A stretch of DNA of 64,000 nucleotides from Saccharina japonica (lineage: Eukaryota; Sar; Phaeophyceae; Laminariales; Laminariaceae), in assembly GCA_008828725.1 (NCBI GenBank), contig MEHQ01003258.1:207305-271304 (forward strand), in the 5' to 3' direction. Each line of letters starts with the position of its first letter. Position 1 is the first letter of the stretch. Shown here in pieces: positions 24,557 to 35,837 of the stretch. A program made the position numbers and the translations under genes. The notes beneath the pieces were generated by a model. It saw nothing but the letters and a program-made list of their open reading frames with translations. It had not been told where the DNA came from and ran no database searches.

Positions 24557-25411
24557 AGAAAAAAAAAAAACTAAACCGGCAGTACATAACCCCGATCAGG
24601 GGTATACTTGGGGCGTGCGGCGGTGCGCTGGCGTACCTTTTTTACGGAAATTCCGCTTAATAGCGCACCATTGTTGGTGTTGTTTTTGTTGTCGTTCTTT
24701 CCAAACTCGTGTGTCCGTGGTCACGGTACCATGTGTATATGTGGTGGTGGAGTCAATGTGCGGCTTGGCGCACCTTCGTATTTTGGGGGCGCACGTGTTT
24801 TCGCTGCAGGCGAAAATGTTTGTGCGGCTAAGGCGAAAGTTTTTCTTGGGTTCCGTCCCCACCATATGATAGGCGGTTTTTGTTTTTCGCTCATTTTGCC
24901 GAAGGCGAAAATGTTTTTTGGTCCGAAACGCTTCGTTCTCGTTTGAGTATTTGCTTTTGCCTTCGTACCAATATATTGTACGTACGTATAGTGGTTCTTT
25001 ACGCTAAAAGGAGCCTGATGCCCGCCTACTACGAAAGAGTAAACTGTAAAATGAGCGTGTAAATACGCACGTTTTAAGTATATTTACGAATTCCCGCAGG
25101 ATTTCACGGGAATTAGTTTTTTTTCCCGTTCCCGTGCAAATATCGTTCCCGTGATCCCACCCAAACAGTCCCCGAAGAAATATTGATAACCCCGTTCCCA
25201 TCCAAACAGATTTCGTGGAAATAGCTGATTTCCCGTGGTTTCCCGTTCCCGTGCCGTAAAATCCCCGTGGAAATCTCGACTTCCCAAACCCCGTGCAAAC
25301 CAAAACTGTTGAAAAAACGACATTCCCGCGGGAACTATTCCCGCGTCTTCAGCGTGTACGGGATAACTAAACGGGATCAGCACGTATACACCGAACGACG
25401 CCTCGGGTACT
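24557..25411. other. Intergenic with short iterated motifs
   Basis: GGCGAAAATGTTT occurs twice (about 24,811 and 24,905) in a stretch of opposed GCGAAA motifs. From 25,100 to 25,350, TTCCCGT iterates many times on the plus strand. No family is recognised. Confidence 0.4.
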
Positions 25412-25415
25412 CGTA

Positions 25416-26125
25416 TGCAATGGTATGGGCTAGGAAGGCCGGTAATTATCTCTGGAATTGGTCCGTTTTCGTATAACTTGGATGGCATTCGTATTTGGGG
25501 TATTTATAAGGTCTGAGGGCTATACTTGAAGCCCGTCCGAGGCAGATGTCATCCGGCTCGGGGGCTCATAAAGACTGCTTCTCTTCTACGCTTGATTCTA
25601 CGGAAAGTGAGTAACACCAACGATGATTAATAGACAAACCTGCAAGGGGATGCTCTGTGTCTCACCCAGTCTTATCACACGTGACGTCTTTGGCATTGCG
25701 ACTAGTCTTCTGGCTCATCTTCTTAGCCTAGCAACTTAGAGGTGTGGGAGGGGTTTTGAGGAGCCACATCTTCGACTCATGTTCTAATTCGGGGAACTGG
25801 GATTTCCCCGTTTTTCCCATATTTCTGCATATACGGCTCATCAGGGTGGGCTAGTGTAATGGTATGGGCTAGGAAGGACGATAATTACCTCTGTATAGGT
25901 AATTGGTCCGTTTTCGTATAACTTGGATGGCATTCGTATTCGGGGTATTTATAAGGTCTGAGGGCTATACTTGAAGCCCGTCCGAGACAGATTGTCATCT
26001 GGCTCGGGGATTAATAAAGACTGCTTATCTTTTACGCTTGATTCTACGGAAAGTGGGAAGCACCAAGGATGCTTGATAGACAAACCTGCAAGGGGATACT
26101 CTGTGTCGCACCCAGTCTTATCACA
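25416..26125 (+). mobile_element. Miniature LTR retrotransposon (TRIM) with 4-base target duplication
   Basis: Two long terminal repeats, 25,416-25,679 and 25,855-26,125, both begin TG and end CACA. They flank only about 175 internal bases. CGTA precedes the first (25,412-25,415) and follows the second (26,126-26,129), a 4-base target duplication. Each LTR contains a GGTATTTATAAGG box and a later AATAAAGA- or CATAAAGA-type signal. The last ~145 internal bases, including a purine-rich run, match the 3' internal end of the Gypsy fossil at 20.14-20.26 kb. No coding region is left. The two LTRs differ by substitutions and a few small indels, so the insertion is not recent. Confidence 0.8.
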
Positions 26126-26629
26126 CGTACCTAACAGGTACGTATTATTCATTTAAGGTGTAATACTCGTATTGATGTACGCGGATTGATATGCTATATA
26201 CGTACAACAATTCGAGGTCTGGAATGACATGAATTTATGAAACTATAATTTGTAAGTTTCTTAAATTAAAATTAAAAAAAAGTGATCAAGCTATCTATAT
26301 ATTATACCAGGTATATTATACTGGCACCAAGATCCCCATAAAATGTATGTAAATAATCAAAAATGTATTAAAAAATATTACGAGTAATTAAAAATACACT
26401 CAGAAGTCTCGTACTCGTAAATGAGATAAAAGTAAAAATTACAAATTATAAATTAAATTCCATTTTTTGTGTACCAGGTACGTATTAATGTATTAATGTA
26501 TCAATAATGATCATAAATAATACGTAATAACTATTTGAAAGATAAAACATAAACTATAAAAACGTGACAGCCGATGAAATATAATCTGCAAAACGCAACA
26601 ACACCCTAATAGTCCTCCTGTAGTCCTAT

Positions 26630-26986
26630 AGTCCGAGTACCGGTCGCCCCGGTGGGCTAGCAGGTAACCACGAAGCCTGTAAGCGTCAAGAAAGCGAGTT
26701 CGAGCCCCGCCGAGTGCATGCTCTTGGGCACTTTTTCTCGCAAAAATATCTTGACTAGCTGAAAGCGCGAGAGCGTGAGTTAGCAAAATTCGATGAAAGT
26801 CGACGAGCGTTGGGAAGGCTGAACCCTCTGCGCGATAAAAATCAAGGCAAGAACCGTAGCGGGGGAGGAGGGAGAGGAGCCTACTTTGTGACCCCGGATC
26901 TGAGTTACGACTAGGGAGAGAGAGACGGAAGTGCGAAGATAATGAATGGGATGAAAAAAACAAACAAACAAACAAACAAACAAAAA
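26630..26986 (+). mobile_element. tRNA-derived SINE, apparently full length, with 8-base target duplication
   Basis: The head has an A-box-like GGTGGGCTAGCAGG (26,651-26,664) and a B-box-like GAGTTCGAGCCCC (26,696-26,708). A TTTTT at about 26,731 could act as a weak pol III stop. A body follows that is shared with the copies at 24.2-24.6 and 30.3 kb. The tail is an A run with about five AAAC repeats (26,954-26,986). AGTCCTAT flanks the element at 26,622-26,629 and 26,987-26,994. The head is tRNA-like, but I could not draw a full cloverleaf, so it is not called a tRNA gene. Confidence 0.75.
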
Positions 26987-26994
26987 AGTCCTAT

Positions 26995-28824
26995 TAAAGA
27001 TTACGATTGTCGTTAGCGAGAATCCGTTCGCCGTTCTGCTCACCGGTTCATCTATGCCGTCGAATACGGTGCCACCATTCATCTATCGCCGTCGAATACG
27101 GTGCGACCATATTAGCTCCGTCATCCGCGGGCTGCATCATGGACTCCTTAACTGACAGTCCCGCCAGCGGAGTCGTATCGCTGCCACCTACCCCCCCCTG
27201 TATTCTGCTCACTGGTTCTTCTATCGCCGTCGAATACGTTACCACCATTAGCTCCGTTCATCTCCTACCTTCGTAGAGTCGCGCCATACGCCAATCGAAA
27301 TTTCGCTATCACTTCGCGACTTTTTACTGTTTCACTCGTACTACTTTTAATTTCTCGGAACGTTCGTTTTAGAACTAACGGCAGTACGTACGTTTTTTTT
27401 TTTATGATACCAGGTACGTATATACGTTGTACGTGAACACTGCTGCTGTTGTTAAATATATACGTACCCATTTTTTAGAACATGAAGTTGGCGTCCTTAA
27501 CGCCGACTGGCAGCCACTACGAGTACCAAGGTCTTGGTTTCAAATCATTGATCAACCACTACATACCACTACTCGCACGGCAATATGAATGCTCTCTACC
27601 AGCATGTCTCTACCGTCTCCCCACTGCGGCGTGCTGCTACCCTGTCTGGTGTGTACTACCAGGTATGAGAATGGTGAAGGAAATGCGTAATCACATCCTC
27701 TACGTATTAATCATTCAACAGCAAGTAGGCGTCCTCCCACTGGCAGCCACTACCAAGGTCTTGGGTTCGATTCGTTGATCGGGCGGCGTCAGCCGCAAAC
27801 CCTTGTATATATATATGTCTTGTTGTGGTGCGTTAGCGGAGGACGGCAGCCTGCACTCGTCGTGGCGGTCGATTTTTGTTGTTGTGGGCCCGCGGCAGTG
27901 GGCCTATCTGAAGGCTTGCGTGACCTGACTGCACCACAGATGGCCGCGACCCCCCCCTTGCAAAATGGGGGAGTAAATAAACCCTTGTGGGGTAAACGGT
28001 GCGACTTGATACTTGAACCCTGCCAGGAAAATTCTCCGGTCCTTGGACCGGAGACTCAGAAAGCATAATCCCAAAAGTGAAGCCCGATTTTCAAGATAAT
28101 AGGCGTGACAAAAGTGGCCCCAGTTTTCAAGTTACTCAGCGTGACAGAAAAGTGACCCCCGAAATCAAGTCAAAGCGTGACAGAAAAGTGACCCCCTCAA
28201 ATCAAACCACGGGTACCCCCTTGTCCCCTCGACCCTCAAAGCTCGTTCTTGGCGCACAGCAGCGGCGTCGCGACAGTTTTTGCACGCCTCGACAGCCAAG
28301 CACACACCATGGGCCTCGGCCGAGTATCGGCATCTTGGTGAACGCACGTCGAGCACAGCAGCACGCTCGCCGGGCACCCCTCCAGCAGACCCCGAGAAAA
28401 AGCTGCGACCACTGGGAGTTCCACATTTATTACTACTATTAACAGATAATTCTTCGACTTCGGGATGAAGAAAAAGTGCGGGATCACTTTCTGACGATAT
28501 CAAGAAATAATTTGACTGATGGCTGTGGTGAGGCGACATGAAAGCAAGCCACGACGGTTGCATGACATGAACGCAAGCCACGACGCCTCGCCACCATGTG
28601 TATAAGTACATGCCACGCCAAGACCAACTGCTGTTGTTGTGGTTTGGCGCCGCGAAGAGACGCGCCGAGTGCGCTGTACTGGGCGTAGAACCCAAGCGTC
28701 CGAAGCCACGCTGGCTGCCTCTGGTCTGGCGGCGACACGCCGTGTGCGCTCGAGTCGACCTGTCTCTGGTATTTTGTATTTTGACACAACGAAGCATCCG
28801 AGCGTTGACTGACTACTGCTGCTG

Positions 28825-28860
<36 letters not shown>

Positions 28861-30268
28861 AAAGTCTACGAGTACGGAGAGGCGCGCGCCGAGTGCGCTT
28901 CCCTTCGTGTCTAGGCCCGAGCCCTCGCAGCCGACTGTAGTTTGGCGACGGAGAGACGCACCGATCGTCGGCTGGTCGTCGGGCGCGAAGCAACCTCGCT
29001 GTGTCACCATCCAACCCATCGATCGTGCTGCTGCTGCTGCTGTTATTGATGCTGCTCTTGCTTGCTGCGTGACATCTTGAATTTAAAGACCATGCCATTT
29101 TTCGATCCGGTCATATTTAGCACAAGCAAGAGGCCGTTTCCTATGCGGTTCGATTTCGAGCTTCAGATTTGTATTTTTCGATCTCAAAAACGAAAGCACC
29201 GTCCTATGTATGCAGTCCGATTGTGCAGTATACTCCGAGTATCGCGTGCATTTCGTACTCCGAGTACCTAAGAGTATGATAGTACTGGCGGCCTGAATAC
29301 TCGGAGTACTTGGAGTATGAGCAGTACTGAAGCCCCAAATACTTGGAGTACAAGGAGTAATCCCGGAGTATCGAACCCCGAAATACTCCGAGTACACGAA
29401 GCACCTGAGATATTTTATCTCCAATATTATACTCCTTAATTTACTCCAAGGTACTCGGAGCATTTGTGCAACATTGAACACAACGAGGAACTACCCCTGA
29501 GCCCGCAGGAAAAACGCCGGACAGATACGAGTACTTGCATTATTTTTCCAAGACTGGAGACTAGCAACGCGAATGATACTCATCCGATTGCGATACAAGC
29601 ACAATGATTAACCCGTCCTTATATTCGCGGACAGAGCGGTATCGTAGATATTCTCATCATTCTCCCGTACTCGTGTGACACAGCAGCAGTGAGTCATGAT
29701 ACGCGGGAACTCGCCTCCCGCAGCATAAGGCACGGCCACAGACGCTCTTCGCTGCCGCGATAACACCAGATGTGATGGCAATAGCTAGGCGTGCGACCTC
29801 GCCCGGATCTGGCGCCGTTGGGCCGATACAGCGAAGGCAATTTGTTTTTGTTTTACTTTTCAATTGCCCCGATGAGCTTGCAGTTTTTTTTTCTTTTTTC
29901 ATCCCACGAGTTTTCCAGGAAGAGCACCAACTTCTGAGCACAATTTCTCGCCAGCTATCTCATGAATTCGAGCGTGGTCTGCTTTGCCGCTTGCGCCAAA
30001 TCCTATCAATAGTAAAGGGCAAGGCACCCATGAAATCTGCAGCCATTTCAATTTGTTCTGTCCAGAGAGATAGATACGTTCATCCCCCCAAAATCCACGC
30101 TTTCCCGTATGTTTACCCTCTGTTAGACGTGAAAATCAACTGCAGCTAAAAAACACCCTGCCATCCTGTCGGTTCCCACCCTCTCCACGTGTAGGTCAAA
30201 CGTCATCGCCTGATTTGTTTTCAGTGTCAAGTTATTCGGAATACACTTTTTGTTTTTTGTTTTGTTTT
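26995..30268. other. Intergenic block with several simple and short repeats
   Basis: At 27,040-27,260 the sequence CGCCGTCGAATACG recurs. Two related stretches at about 27,485-27,560 and 27,722-27,790 share 'GGCAGCCACTAC...CAAGGTCTTGG'. At 28,033-28,054 there is a 10-bp-arm palindrome. At about 28,105, 28,139 and 28,172, GCGTGACAGAAAAGTGACCC is repeated. (CTG)n tracts lie at 28,827-28,860 and 29,022-29,043. At 29,225-29,465, CTCCGAGTAC/TACTCGGAG motifs are dense. Long opposed frames at 28,200-29,100 are explained by the triplet runs. No gene is supported. Confidence 0.5.
28033..28054. repeat. Perfect palindrome, 10-bp arms, 2-base loop
   Basis: TCTCCGGTCC at 28,033-28,042 and GGACCGGAGA at 28,045-28,054 are exact complements around TT. 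Such a hairpin could be a terminator-like or recombination-related structure, but nothing nearby assigns a role. Confidence 0.8.
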
Positions 30269-30400
30269 CCATCCCATTTATTATCTTCGCACTTCCGTCT
30301 TTTCTCCCTCCCTAGTCGTCACTCAGATCCGGGGTCACAAAGTAGGCTCCTCTTCCTCCTCCCCCACTACGGTTTTTGCCTTGCATTTTTATCGCGAGAA
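30269..30400 (-). repeat. 5'-truncated SINE copy
   Basis: Minus-strand copy of the body of the 26.6-kb SINE, from ATTTTTATCGCGAG (30,382-30,396) to CCATCCC (30,269). A T/TTTTG-rich stretch on its left is the complement of an A/AAAC tail. Sequence before the CGCGA end does not match the SINE, so the head is missing. Confidence 0.7.
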
Positions 30401-31900
30401 GCTGCCATCCTTCAATGGAGTATAAAACCAAGTTAAATAGGGCGGTGGCAAATATTTTTCGAACGTTTGTTTTTCCATTTTTTCGAACGGTTTTGTCAAT
30501 AGACCGGGGACACTTTTTTGGGATATTTCGTCTTTGATCCTGCTGCTAACTGTAGCTGCAGTAGTTCGTAGTCGAAATGCCACGACGTACGAGTATCGCT
30601 TTGTTGTACTCATATATTAATATCCCCATATAGGAGAAGGGGAGTCACTGAACCATATCCTTAACGAGGAATAAACACATAACACGCGCGAACGGCTTAG
30701 TATAAAATCGAGTAGTAACTACCAGGCTCCTAGTACATCACGAAACCTACACCAATACCACAAATAACACATAGAACAAAAATTCTACGCAGCTCGCAAA
30801 GTTGAGTATCTACTATTCAATCGGTTGAACTCACAGCTGACGTTTTTATAATAATTTTATTTAATGTGTACCCAGCTCCAATATTGTTGGTAATATAGGA
30901 GTACAACAAAGGTCAGCAGGACAATGTAACAAGGGTATCCCATGATCATTCTGCGCACTGATACTATATAACCCGAATAGAGGAGACAATTGTAGAGCAA
31001 GATTTGTCTGGGGATATTACTTGGGTCTGTCTTATTTACTTGCAAACACCCGTACTGCGACTACGTATAATAAATAAATGGGTAAAAACACAAAGCTTGA
31101 GATAGTGGGAGTGGTGTCGGGGATACAGCTCCGCGGTCTATCGTGCCAAGCTCCACAAAACCCAGCTCCGCGATATATGGTGCCAAGCTCCGTACATATG
31201 GTGCTGGTTCGATTCCAGGGTGGTTGCGACGACCCTGTTCTTTTCAATCAGCGATTGAAGAATATTCGACGAATGTTGGCCGTTCACGTGTCGCGCTTCA
31301 CGCTCACGGTCTGCGGCTAAATATATGTCTGCACCTTGTGGATGGGAGCAGTGTGCCAAATGTGATCATATGCGGGTGAGATCAGGAGAGTAAGAGCCAA
31401 CAAAGGCCTGGTTTGTTTTCCCGCCTTTTTACCTGGAATATTCCCAGAAAAATCTTCCACTACAATGTGGAAGACTCTACTGGAATAATATCTTGCCAAT
31501 GTCGCAACCCGACCGACACTAAAAATACGCCAGCAAATACGTGTGCAAGGTTTTTTTGCCACCATAAACTCATAGTTTCCCTGCGGAAATAAGTTTATGG
31601 TAATATTACGACACCCGGCCCCCGTTTCGTAAATTCACTTAAGCTTTACGATACAACGCCATTATTTTAATTAATTCATACTACTAATAATTCAAGTCAT
31701 TAACTAGTTTTCACCTTCGAAGGACACGACATATTATAATACTACTGGTATATGTTAACGTTTAACAGTTCTCGGACGAGCTTTGTGAGGTGAAATATTT
31801 CACAGCATACTAAATCCATGTTGTTGCTGGACAAGTCAACTGGCGTGTTGTGTGAACGGCACAACATAAACAGAGATCAAAACGAAGTGACTTTGCTCAC
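30401..31900. other. Intergenic or intronic, with a hairpin and dispersed repeats
   Basis: About 30,645-30,695 is the reverse complement of about 43,828-43,880, and about 30,945-30,980 matches 43,935-43,970 in the same orientation. CCATAAACT and AGTTTATGG (about 31,563-31,602) form a hairpin with an inner GTTTCC/GGAAAT pairing. About 31,621-31,731 matches 45,520-45,620. No gene is recognised apart from the exon that follows. Confidence 0.45.
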
Positions 31901-31981
31901 CTCCCTCAATGTTGGCCAGGTTGTTGATGAAATTTGTCGTGCCGTTCATGTGGACATCTGTTACGACAGCCGCCACGCCAC
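31901..31981 (-). CDS. 81-base exon coding one beta-helix rung (polymorphic outer membrane protein-like)
   Basis: Minus-strand exon with acceptor TTGGCAG and donor GTGAGC, phase 1 at both ends. It codes 27 residues: a GG pair across the border, 'VAAVVTDVHMNG', 'TTNFINNLANIEG' and a closing G. The pattern GG...V.x.x.G...NFxxNxAxxxGG is the FxxN/GGA repeat of Pmp-type right-handed beta-helices, where each such unit makes about one turn of an extracellular helix. Two further exons of the same kind and phase lie at 46.1 and 49.0 kb on the same strand. Flanking intron sequence (31,621-31,731) is also duplicated near the 46.1-kb exon, so exon and intron were copied together. Whether all three belong to one transcript cannot be told. 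Confidence 0.6.
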
Positions 31982-33220
31982 CTGCCAACAGGGAGCAAGG
32001 GGGCGGGGAAGAACCGGTGAACGTGACAGCGCAAGGTCTTGAGTCACCGGCTAGTACCTTGATTATCTAGTACAACATCGTGGCCCAGGTCCTACTGTAG
32101 ACATAGCGTCATTATACGGTAGACGCTGTACTATGTCAAGGTTCCAGCACGAGAAGATGTATTCCTAACCCAGACCGCCGTGTCTGAGAAACAACAAAAT
32201 TGTGCGCTGAACGAAAAAAATAATCTCATGCACTGGGCATAGCTCGGAATACTGTTGGACGAAAACAATAGGGAACGCAAGGTAGTGGCTGTCGTGACCA
32301 TGCAATCGACGGCACCCATCCACTCGTCCATGTTTGAGACGAACCCCTTCGAGACAGAGGACCCAGAACACACACACGCGAGGGAACGCGTCGAGACGAC
32401 AAAGAAGCAAGAGTAAAAAAAAAACGCACGTACACGCGGGATAGTAGGGGACGATCGATGAAAAACACACGCCACCTCCCGATCAAATGTAGCACAGAAA
32501 CAGAGCGCAGCGGTACCACGGCGGTATACGTGAGAACCGTTAAAGCCGGTACGAGAGAAGGGCAGTAAAAAATAGCACTATTACGAGGGACCATAGTATA
32601 TCGGACCAAATGTTGTTCGTGAAAAATTGGCAACTATTTAGGCTTTGGTGTGCACCGTAGGTCCTGTTTACTATGCTCCCCCGTAGTAGTACTTCTCGGC
32701 GCTCATGTATAGAACGTCGAAAGTAGCGGTTTTGATACAAAAATGTGGGAAGGTGAAAACAATATTCACGTACGTATGTAGCCATATCGAATTTTTGTTG
32801 GTCATATCGTCATATCCCGAAAGCTGATTTAGGTCGCACACGCAATCGTCTCATCATAATCCAGTCAGAAATTTCGAGGAAGTCTCCTCAAGATGTTTGT
32901 TTGAGCTGGGTACTCCACACTGTACATGACAAAATTACTGGGGTATTCCTTGGCTCTGAATATACACGTACCGCAAGTATAAAAAGCAAAACAAAATGGA
33001 GGAGGAGGGGGTGGTGCATGTACTTTCGAGTACGATACGAGCTGGTTCGGGCATATCACCCCAAATTTTGTCAGTCACGAATGCCGCTTGCAGTCGCAAC
33101 TCCAATGTCACATATTTGGCATCTTACTGACGGCCATGAACAATGGTAGAGGGTGAACTCGCTAGTTTTTCGTTTAAGAACCTAGAACTGGCGCCACGGC
33201 CGAAAGTGTGGCCAGACCAA
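31982..33220. other. Intergenic or intronic, no gene recognised
   Basis: Minus-strand frames at 32,131-32,785 overlap in several frames and show no domain. No repeat structure stands out. Confidence 0.4.
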
Positions 33221-33379
33221 TCACAGGCCTTCAAAGAGGTCAACAATTGTCAGGCGTTTGCGTAGGAAAGCCACTTTTTCCCGCACTTTCTCTTCTGAAC
33301 GAGCCGCTTCCAGGTGGTCCAAGGGATGATTGTACAAAGTTTTACCTAAATGTTCAAAGATCTGACTGCGTATACTCAT
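33221..33379 (-). CDS. Small ORF or terminal exon, 52 residues, charged helical, unknown
   Basis: The frame runs from ATG at 33,379 to TGA at 33,221, with an in-frame TGA two codons upstream of the ATG. The peptide begins MSIRSQIFEHLGKTLYNH and continues DHLEAARSEEKVREKVAF then LRKRLTIVDLFEGL. It reads like a real protein: an amphipathic, charge-rich helix with a hydrophobic C-terminal stretch and few rare residues. I do not recognise the family. It may be a short gene, the last exon of a longer one, or a fragment of a mobile element protein. No promoter or splice site settles this. Confidence 0.35.
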   Translation of the reverse strand: MSIRSQIFEHLGKTLYNHPLDHLEAARSEEKVREKVAFLRKRLTIVDLFEGL

Positions 33380-33859
33380 ATTAAGTCATATACAACGCCC
33401 ACAATCTATTGTATACTGAAACTGAGTAATTACGAGGCAACGCCTATTTTTGCACTTTTACAGCACAAACGTCCAAACGTGCACGCCGTTTATTGGGGAT
33501 AGACCGTGAAATTTGGCACACATGTTTTTATCCTACCCGAGCCTTTTACGAATATATATGCAAGGCTTTCCTTTGGAGTGGTTGTAAGATGGCAGTTGAT
33601 ATTCTTGCACGAATACAATTTGCTTGTATTAAATAGTTGGGTTTGGTCTATTAATAGTCCGCCAAATCTTGCAGTTGTATGGGGGATTAGTGTGGCCACA
33701 ATGAGTTGCAATTTTAAGGTATATTAAACGCTAGCCTACAGCAAACCGTCCACATGCAGGCGACGCAAGGAAAGTACAGCAGGACTAAGGTTGTGCCCCC
33801 CCCTGTATGCAGTAACTCAGCAGTAGCAGAGCAGCAACAAACAATACAGGGCGGCAGCC
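33380..33859. other. Intergenic, no gene recognised
   Basis: Opposed open frames at 33,490-33,727 have no motif. Nothing else is seen. Confidence 0.35.
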
Positions 33860-34725
33860 TATACTGTGGCCTACCAGGGTATGCTGGTCAATGGACGAGT
33901 CGACAATGTGTACTTGTTTTTTTCATCAAACCCGAAGAGACAACAGAGGCACTCTGCCCTCGTACATAGGGGCGGTGTACGTTTGTATGCTACTTGTATG
34001 TACCCTGCAACGCGTACTTCGTACGTACACATATATACGGGTACGACTTTCTTGAAGCAATTATTTTAGAGAAGATTTCCCGTGAGTTTGTGTAAACTAC
34101 AGAAAAAACGCATAACTCTTGCGCACACAGATGGAGAGTGCAAAAAAGAGCAAGATTTTTACCGGGCAAGTAACAACGCTACATCACTACTGCCACTACC
34201 TGGTAGTTTGTGATTTGTACAGCAACATCGCAGCAATAAACGCATACGCGTATGATCAAGGAATACAGCAGTTCCATCCAAGTGGCCACAGTCGATTGAG
34301 TAGTGCTTGCTCTGCTGCAGTACAGCAGTACATCATTATGAGCTCTACCTGATACTGGTAGTCTGTATGATAGTGTTTCTCTACACGCTCACAAAATGCC
34401 GGCTGTACAACAGCAGTACATCATGCGCTCTTCTGTCTGATAGTCTGTATGCTGGTGTCTCTCCCTTGAGTTGTACAAATGCCGGCCGTCGAGCAACTGC
34501 ACGAAGAATAACTGCGTTACAACCTATATACTGTGGTCTATGCTGGTCTATGGACGAGGCGACAATGTGTACCTGCTTTATTCATCACATCATCAGACCC
34601 GAAGACACAGCGGAGATACTCTGCCCTCGTACTTTGGGGCCGGTGTACGTACTTCGTACAGGTACGACTTGTTTACCCACTAATAATAGGAGCATTGTTT
34701 TACAGAGGGTTTCCTGTGAATTTCC
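33860..34725 (+). repeat. Pair of ~200-base direct repeats
   Basis: About 33,860-34,087 and 34,527-34,725 share TATACTGTGG, ATGGACGAG, CGACAATGTGTAC, 'CTCTGCCCTCGTAC' and a final TTTCC(C/T)GTGA block in the same order. A second repeat, about 34,296-34,500 and 35,245-35,340, shares GTACAAATGC(T/C)GGCCGTCGAG. The frames are not kept between copies. Confidence 0.7.
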
Positions 34726-34962
34726 TGACGGGAAGTGAAAAAAAACAGCAAGCTTATGGGCCGGGCAAGTAAATACACGCTACAGCAAGGGTGCACAAAA
34801 AAAAAAGAAAACGACACCACACACCTAGGAAGGTCAGAATGAAAAACAAACCGGATCGCTGTGATCACAGGACGAAATGAGCAAAAAACATTTTTTTTTC
34901 GTTTTTTGTTCCCTTTTTTTTACTTGGTTTTAGAGACCCCCCTATTTTTTGTTTCGCTGGTC

Positions 34963-34990
34963 GGGGGGGGGGGGGGGGGGGGGGGGGGGG
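34963..34990 (+). repeat. Homopolymer run of 28 G
   Basis: An unbroken G tract follows GGTC, with further G10 and G-rich sequence near 35,060. Such a long run is unusual and its length may be a sequencing estimate. Confidence 0.85.
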
Positions 34991-35837
34991 ATAATTAAAA
35001 AAAAATTGACTTATTGTTTTCTGGGATCACAACGGTCCGGTTTGTTCCCTCCAATATAGGGGGGGGGGGGAGGGGTGGTGTCGATAATTTTTTTTTTGTG
35101 CACCCTTGGCTACAGCACTATTAATACCTGATGGACCTGTACAGTAATACACGAGTTGTTCCGTGTCCCCGCATAGCGCAGACACACTCCTTCGGCATGA
35201 GCTGCCGTCGAAGAAGTCGATTGAGTACTGCTTGCTCTGCTGCATGACAGCAGTACATCATGAGCTCTTCTATCTGATAGTCCGTATGCTGGTGTCGCTC
35301 CCTGGAGCTGTACAAATGCTGGCCGTCGAGCAACTGCGGTATGGTAGGTGCACATGACTTGGGCATGCCCTATCGCAGCAGTTATTATTAATAATAGTTG
35401 ATCGTGTGCTACTGGTGTACATCTATATCATCAGCTCTGTCTGATGCCCTGCAGGCGTGGTGCTGTCAGCAAAAAATTATATGCTAAAAGCTAAAAGGGG
35501 CCATTTGTCACGAAGAAGAACTGGGTCCGCTCGTAACGACCGACCCCAGTTTACGTAAATGTACAGTTGTTTATATAGATATTCGCCGGGACTTTTTCAT
35601 CTTTTAAAACCTAAATATCCCAATAAAAATGCGAAACGAACAATATCTGGCGAAAAAACAAAAACAAACAAAAATCCGTTAAAAGCTCGGATAGGATGCA
35701 CAAAACAGGTGTGTCAAAATCCAAGGTATATATCCAAGGAACGGCGTGTACATTGGCTACTGAATACAGTTTGGGTGCTTGAACCAGTCTGTACGTAAAA
35801 TGTGAAGTGTACGTATGACGTAATCTACCTGGTACTA

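Noticed and set aside
27735-27785. Isolated B-box GGTTCGATTC as a tRNA gene
   Set aside because: No matching A box, acceptor stem or cloverleaf could be drawn around it.
28200-29100. Long opposed open frames with poly-Ala, poly-Ser or poly-Cys tracts
   Set aside because: They arise from CTG triplet runs read in every frame; no domain or splice structure supports a gene.
26829-30400. A 3.6-kb transposon with terminal inverted repeats at 26.83 and 30.40 kb
   Set aside because: The supposed TIRs are the body of one SINE family in opposite orientations; the left copy has its own head, tail and target duplication, which explains it alone.
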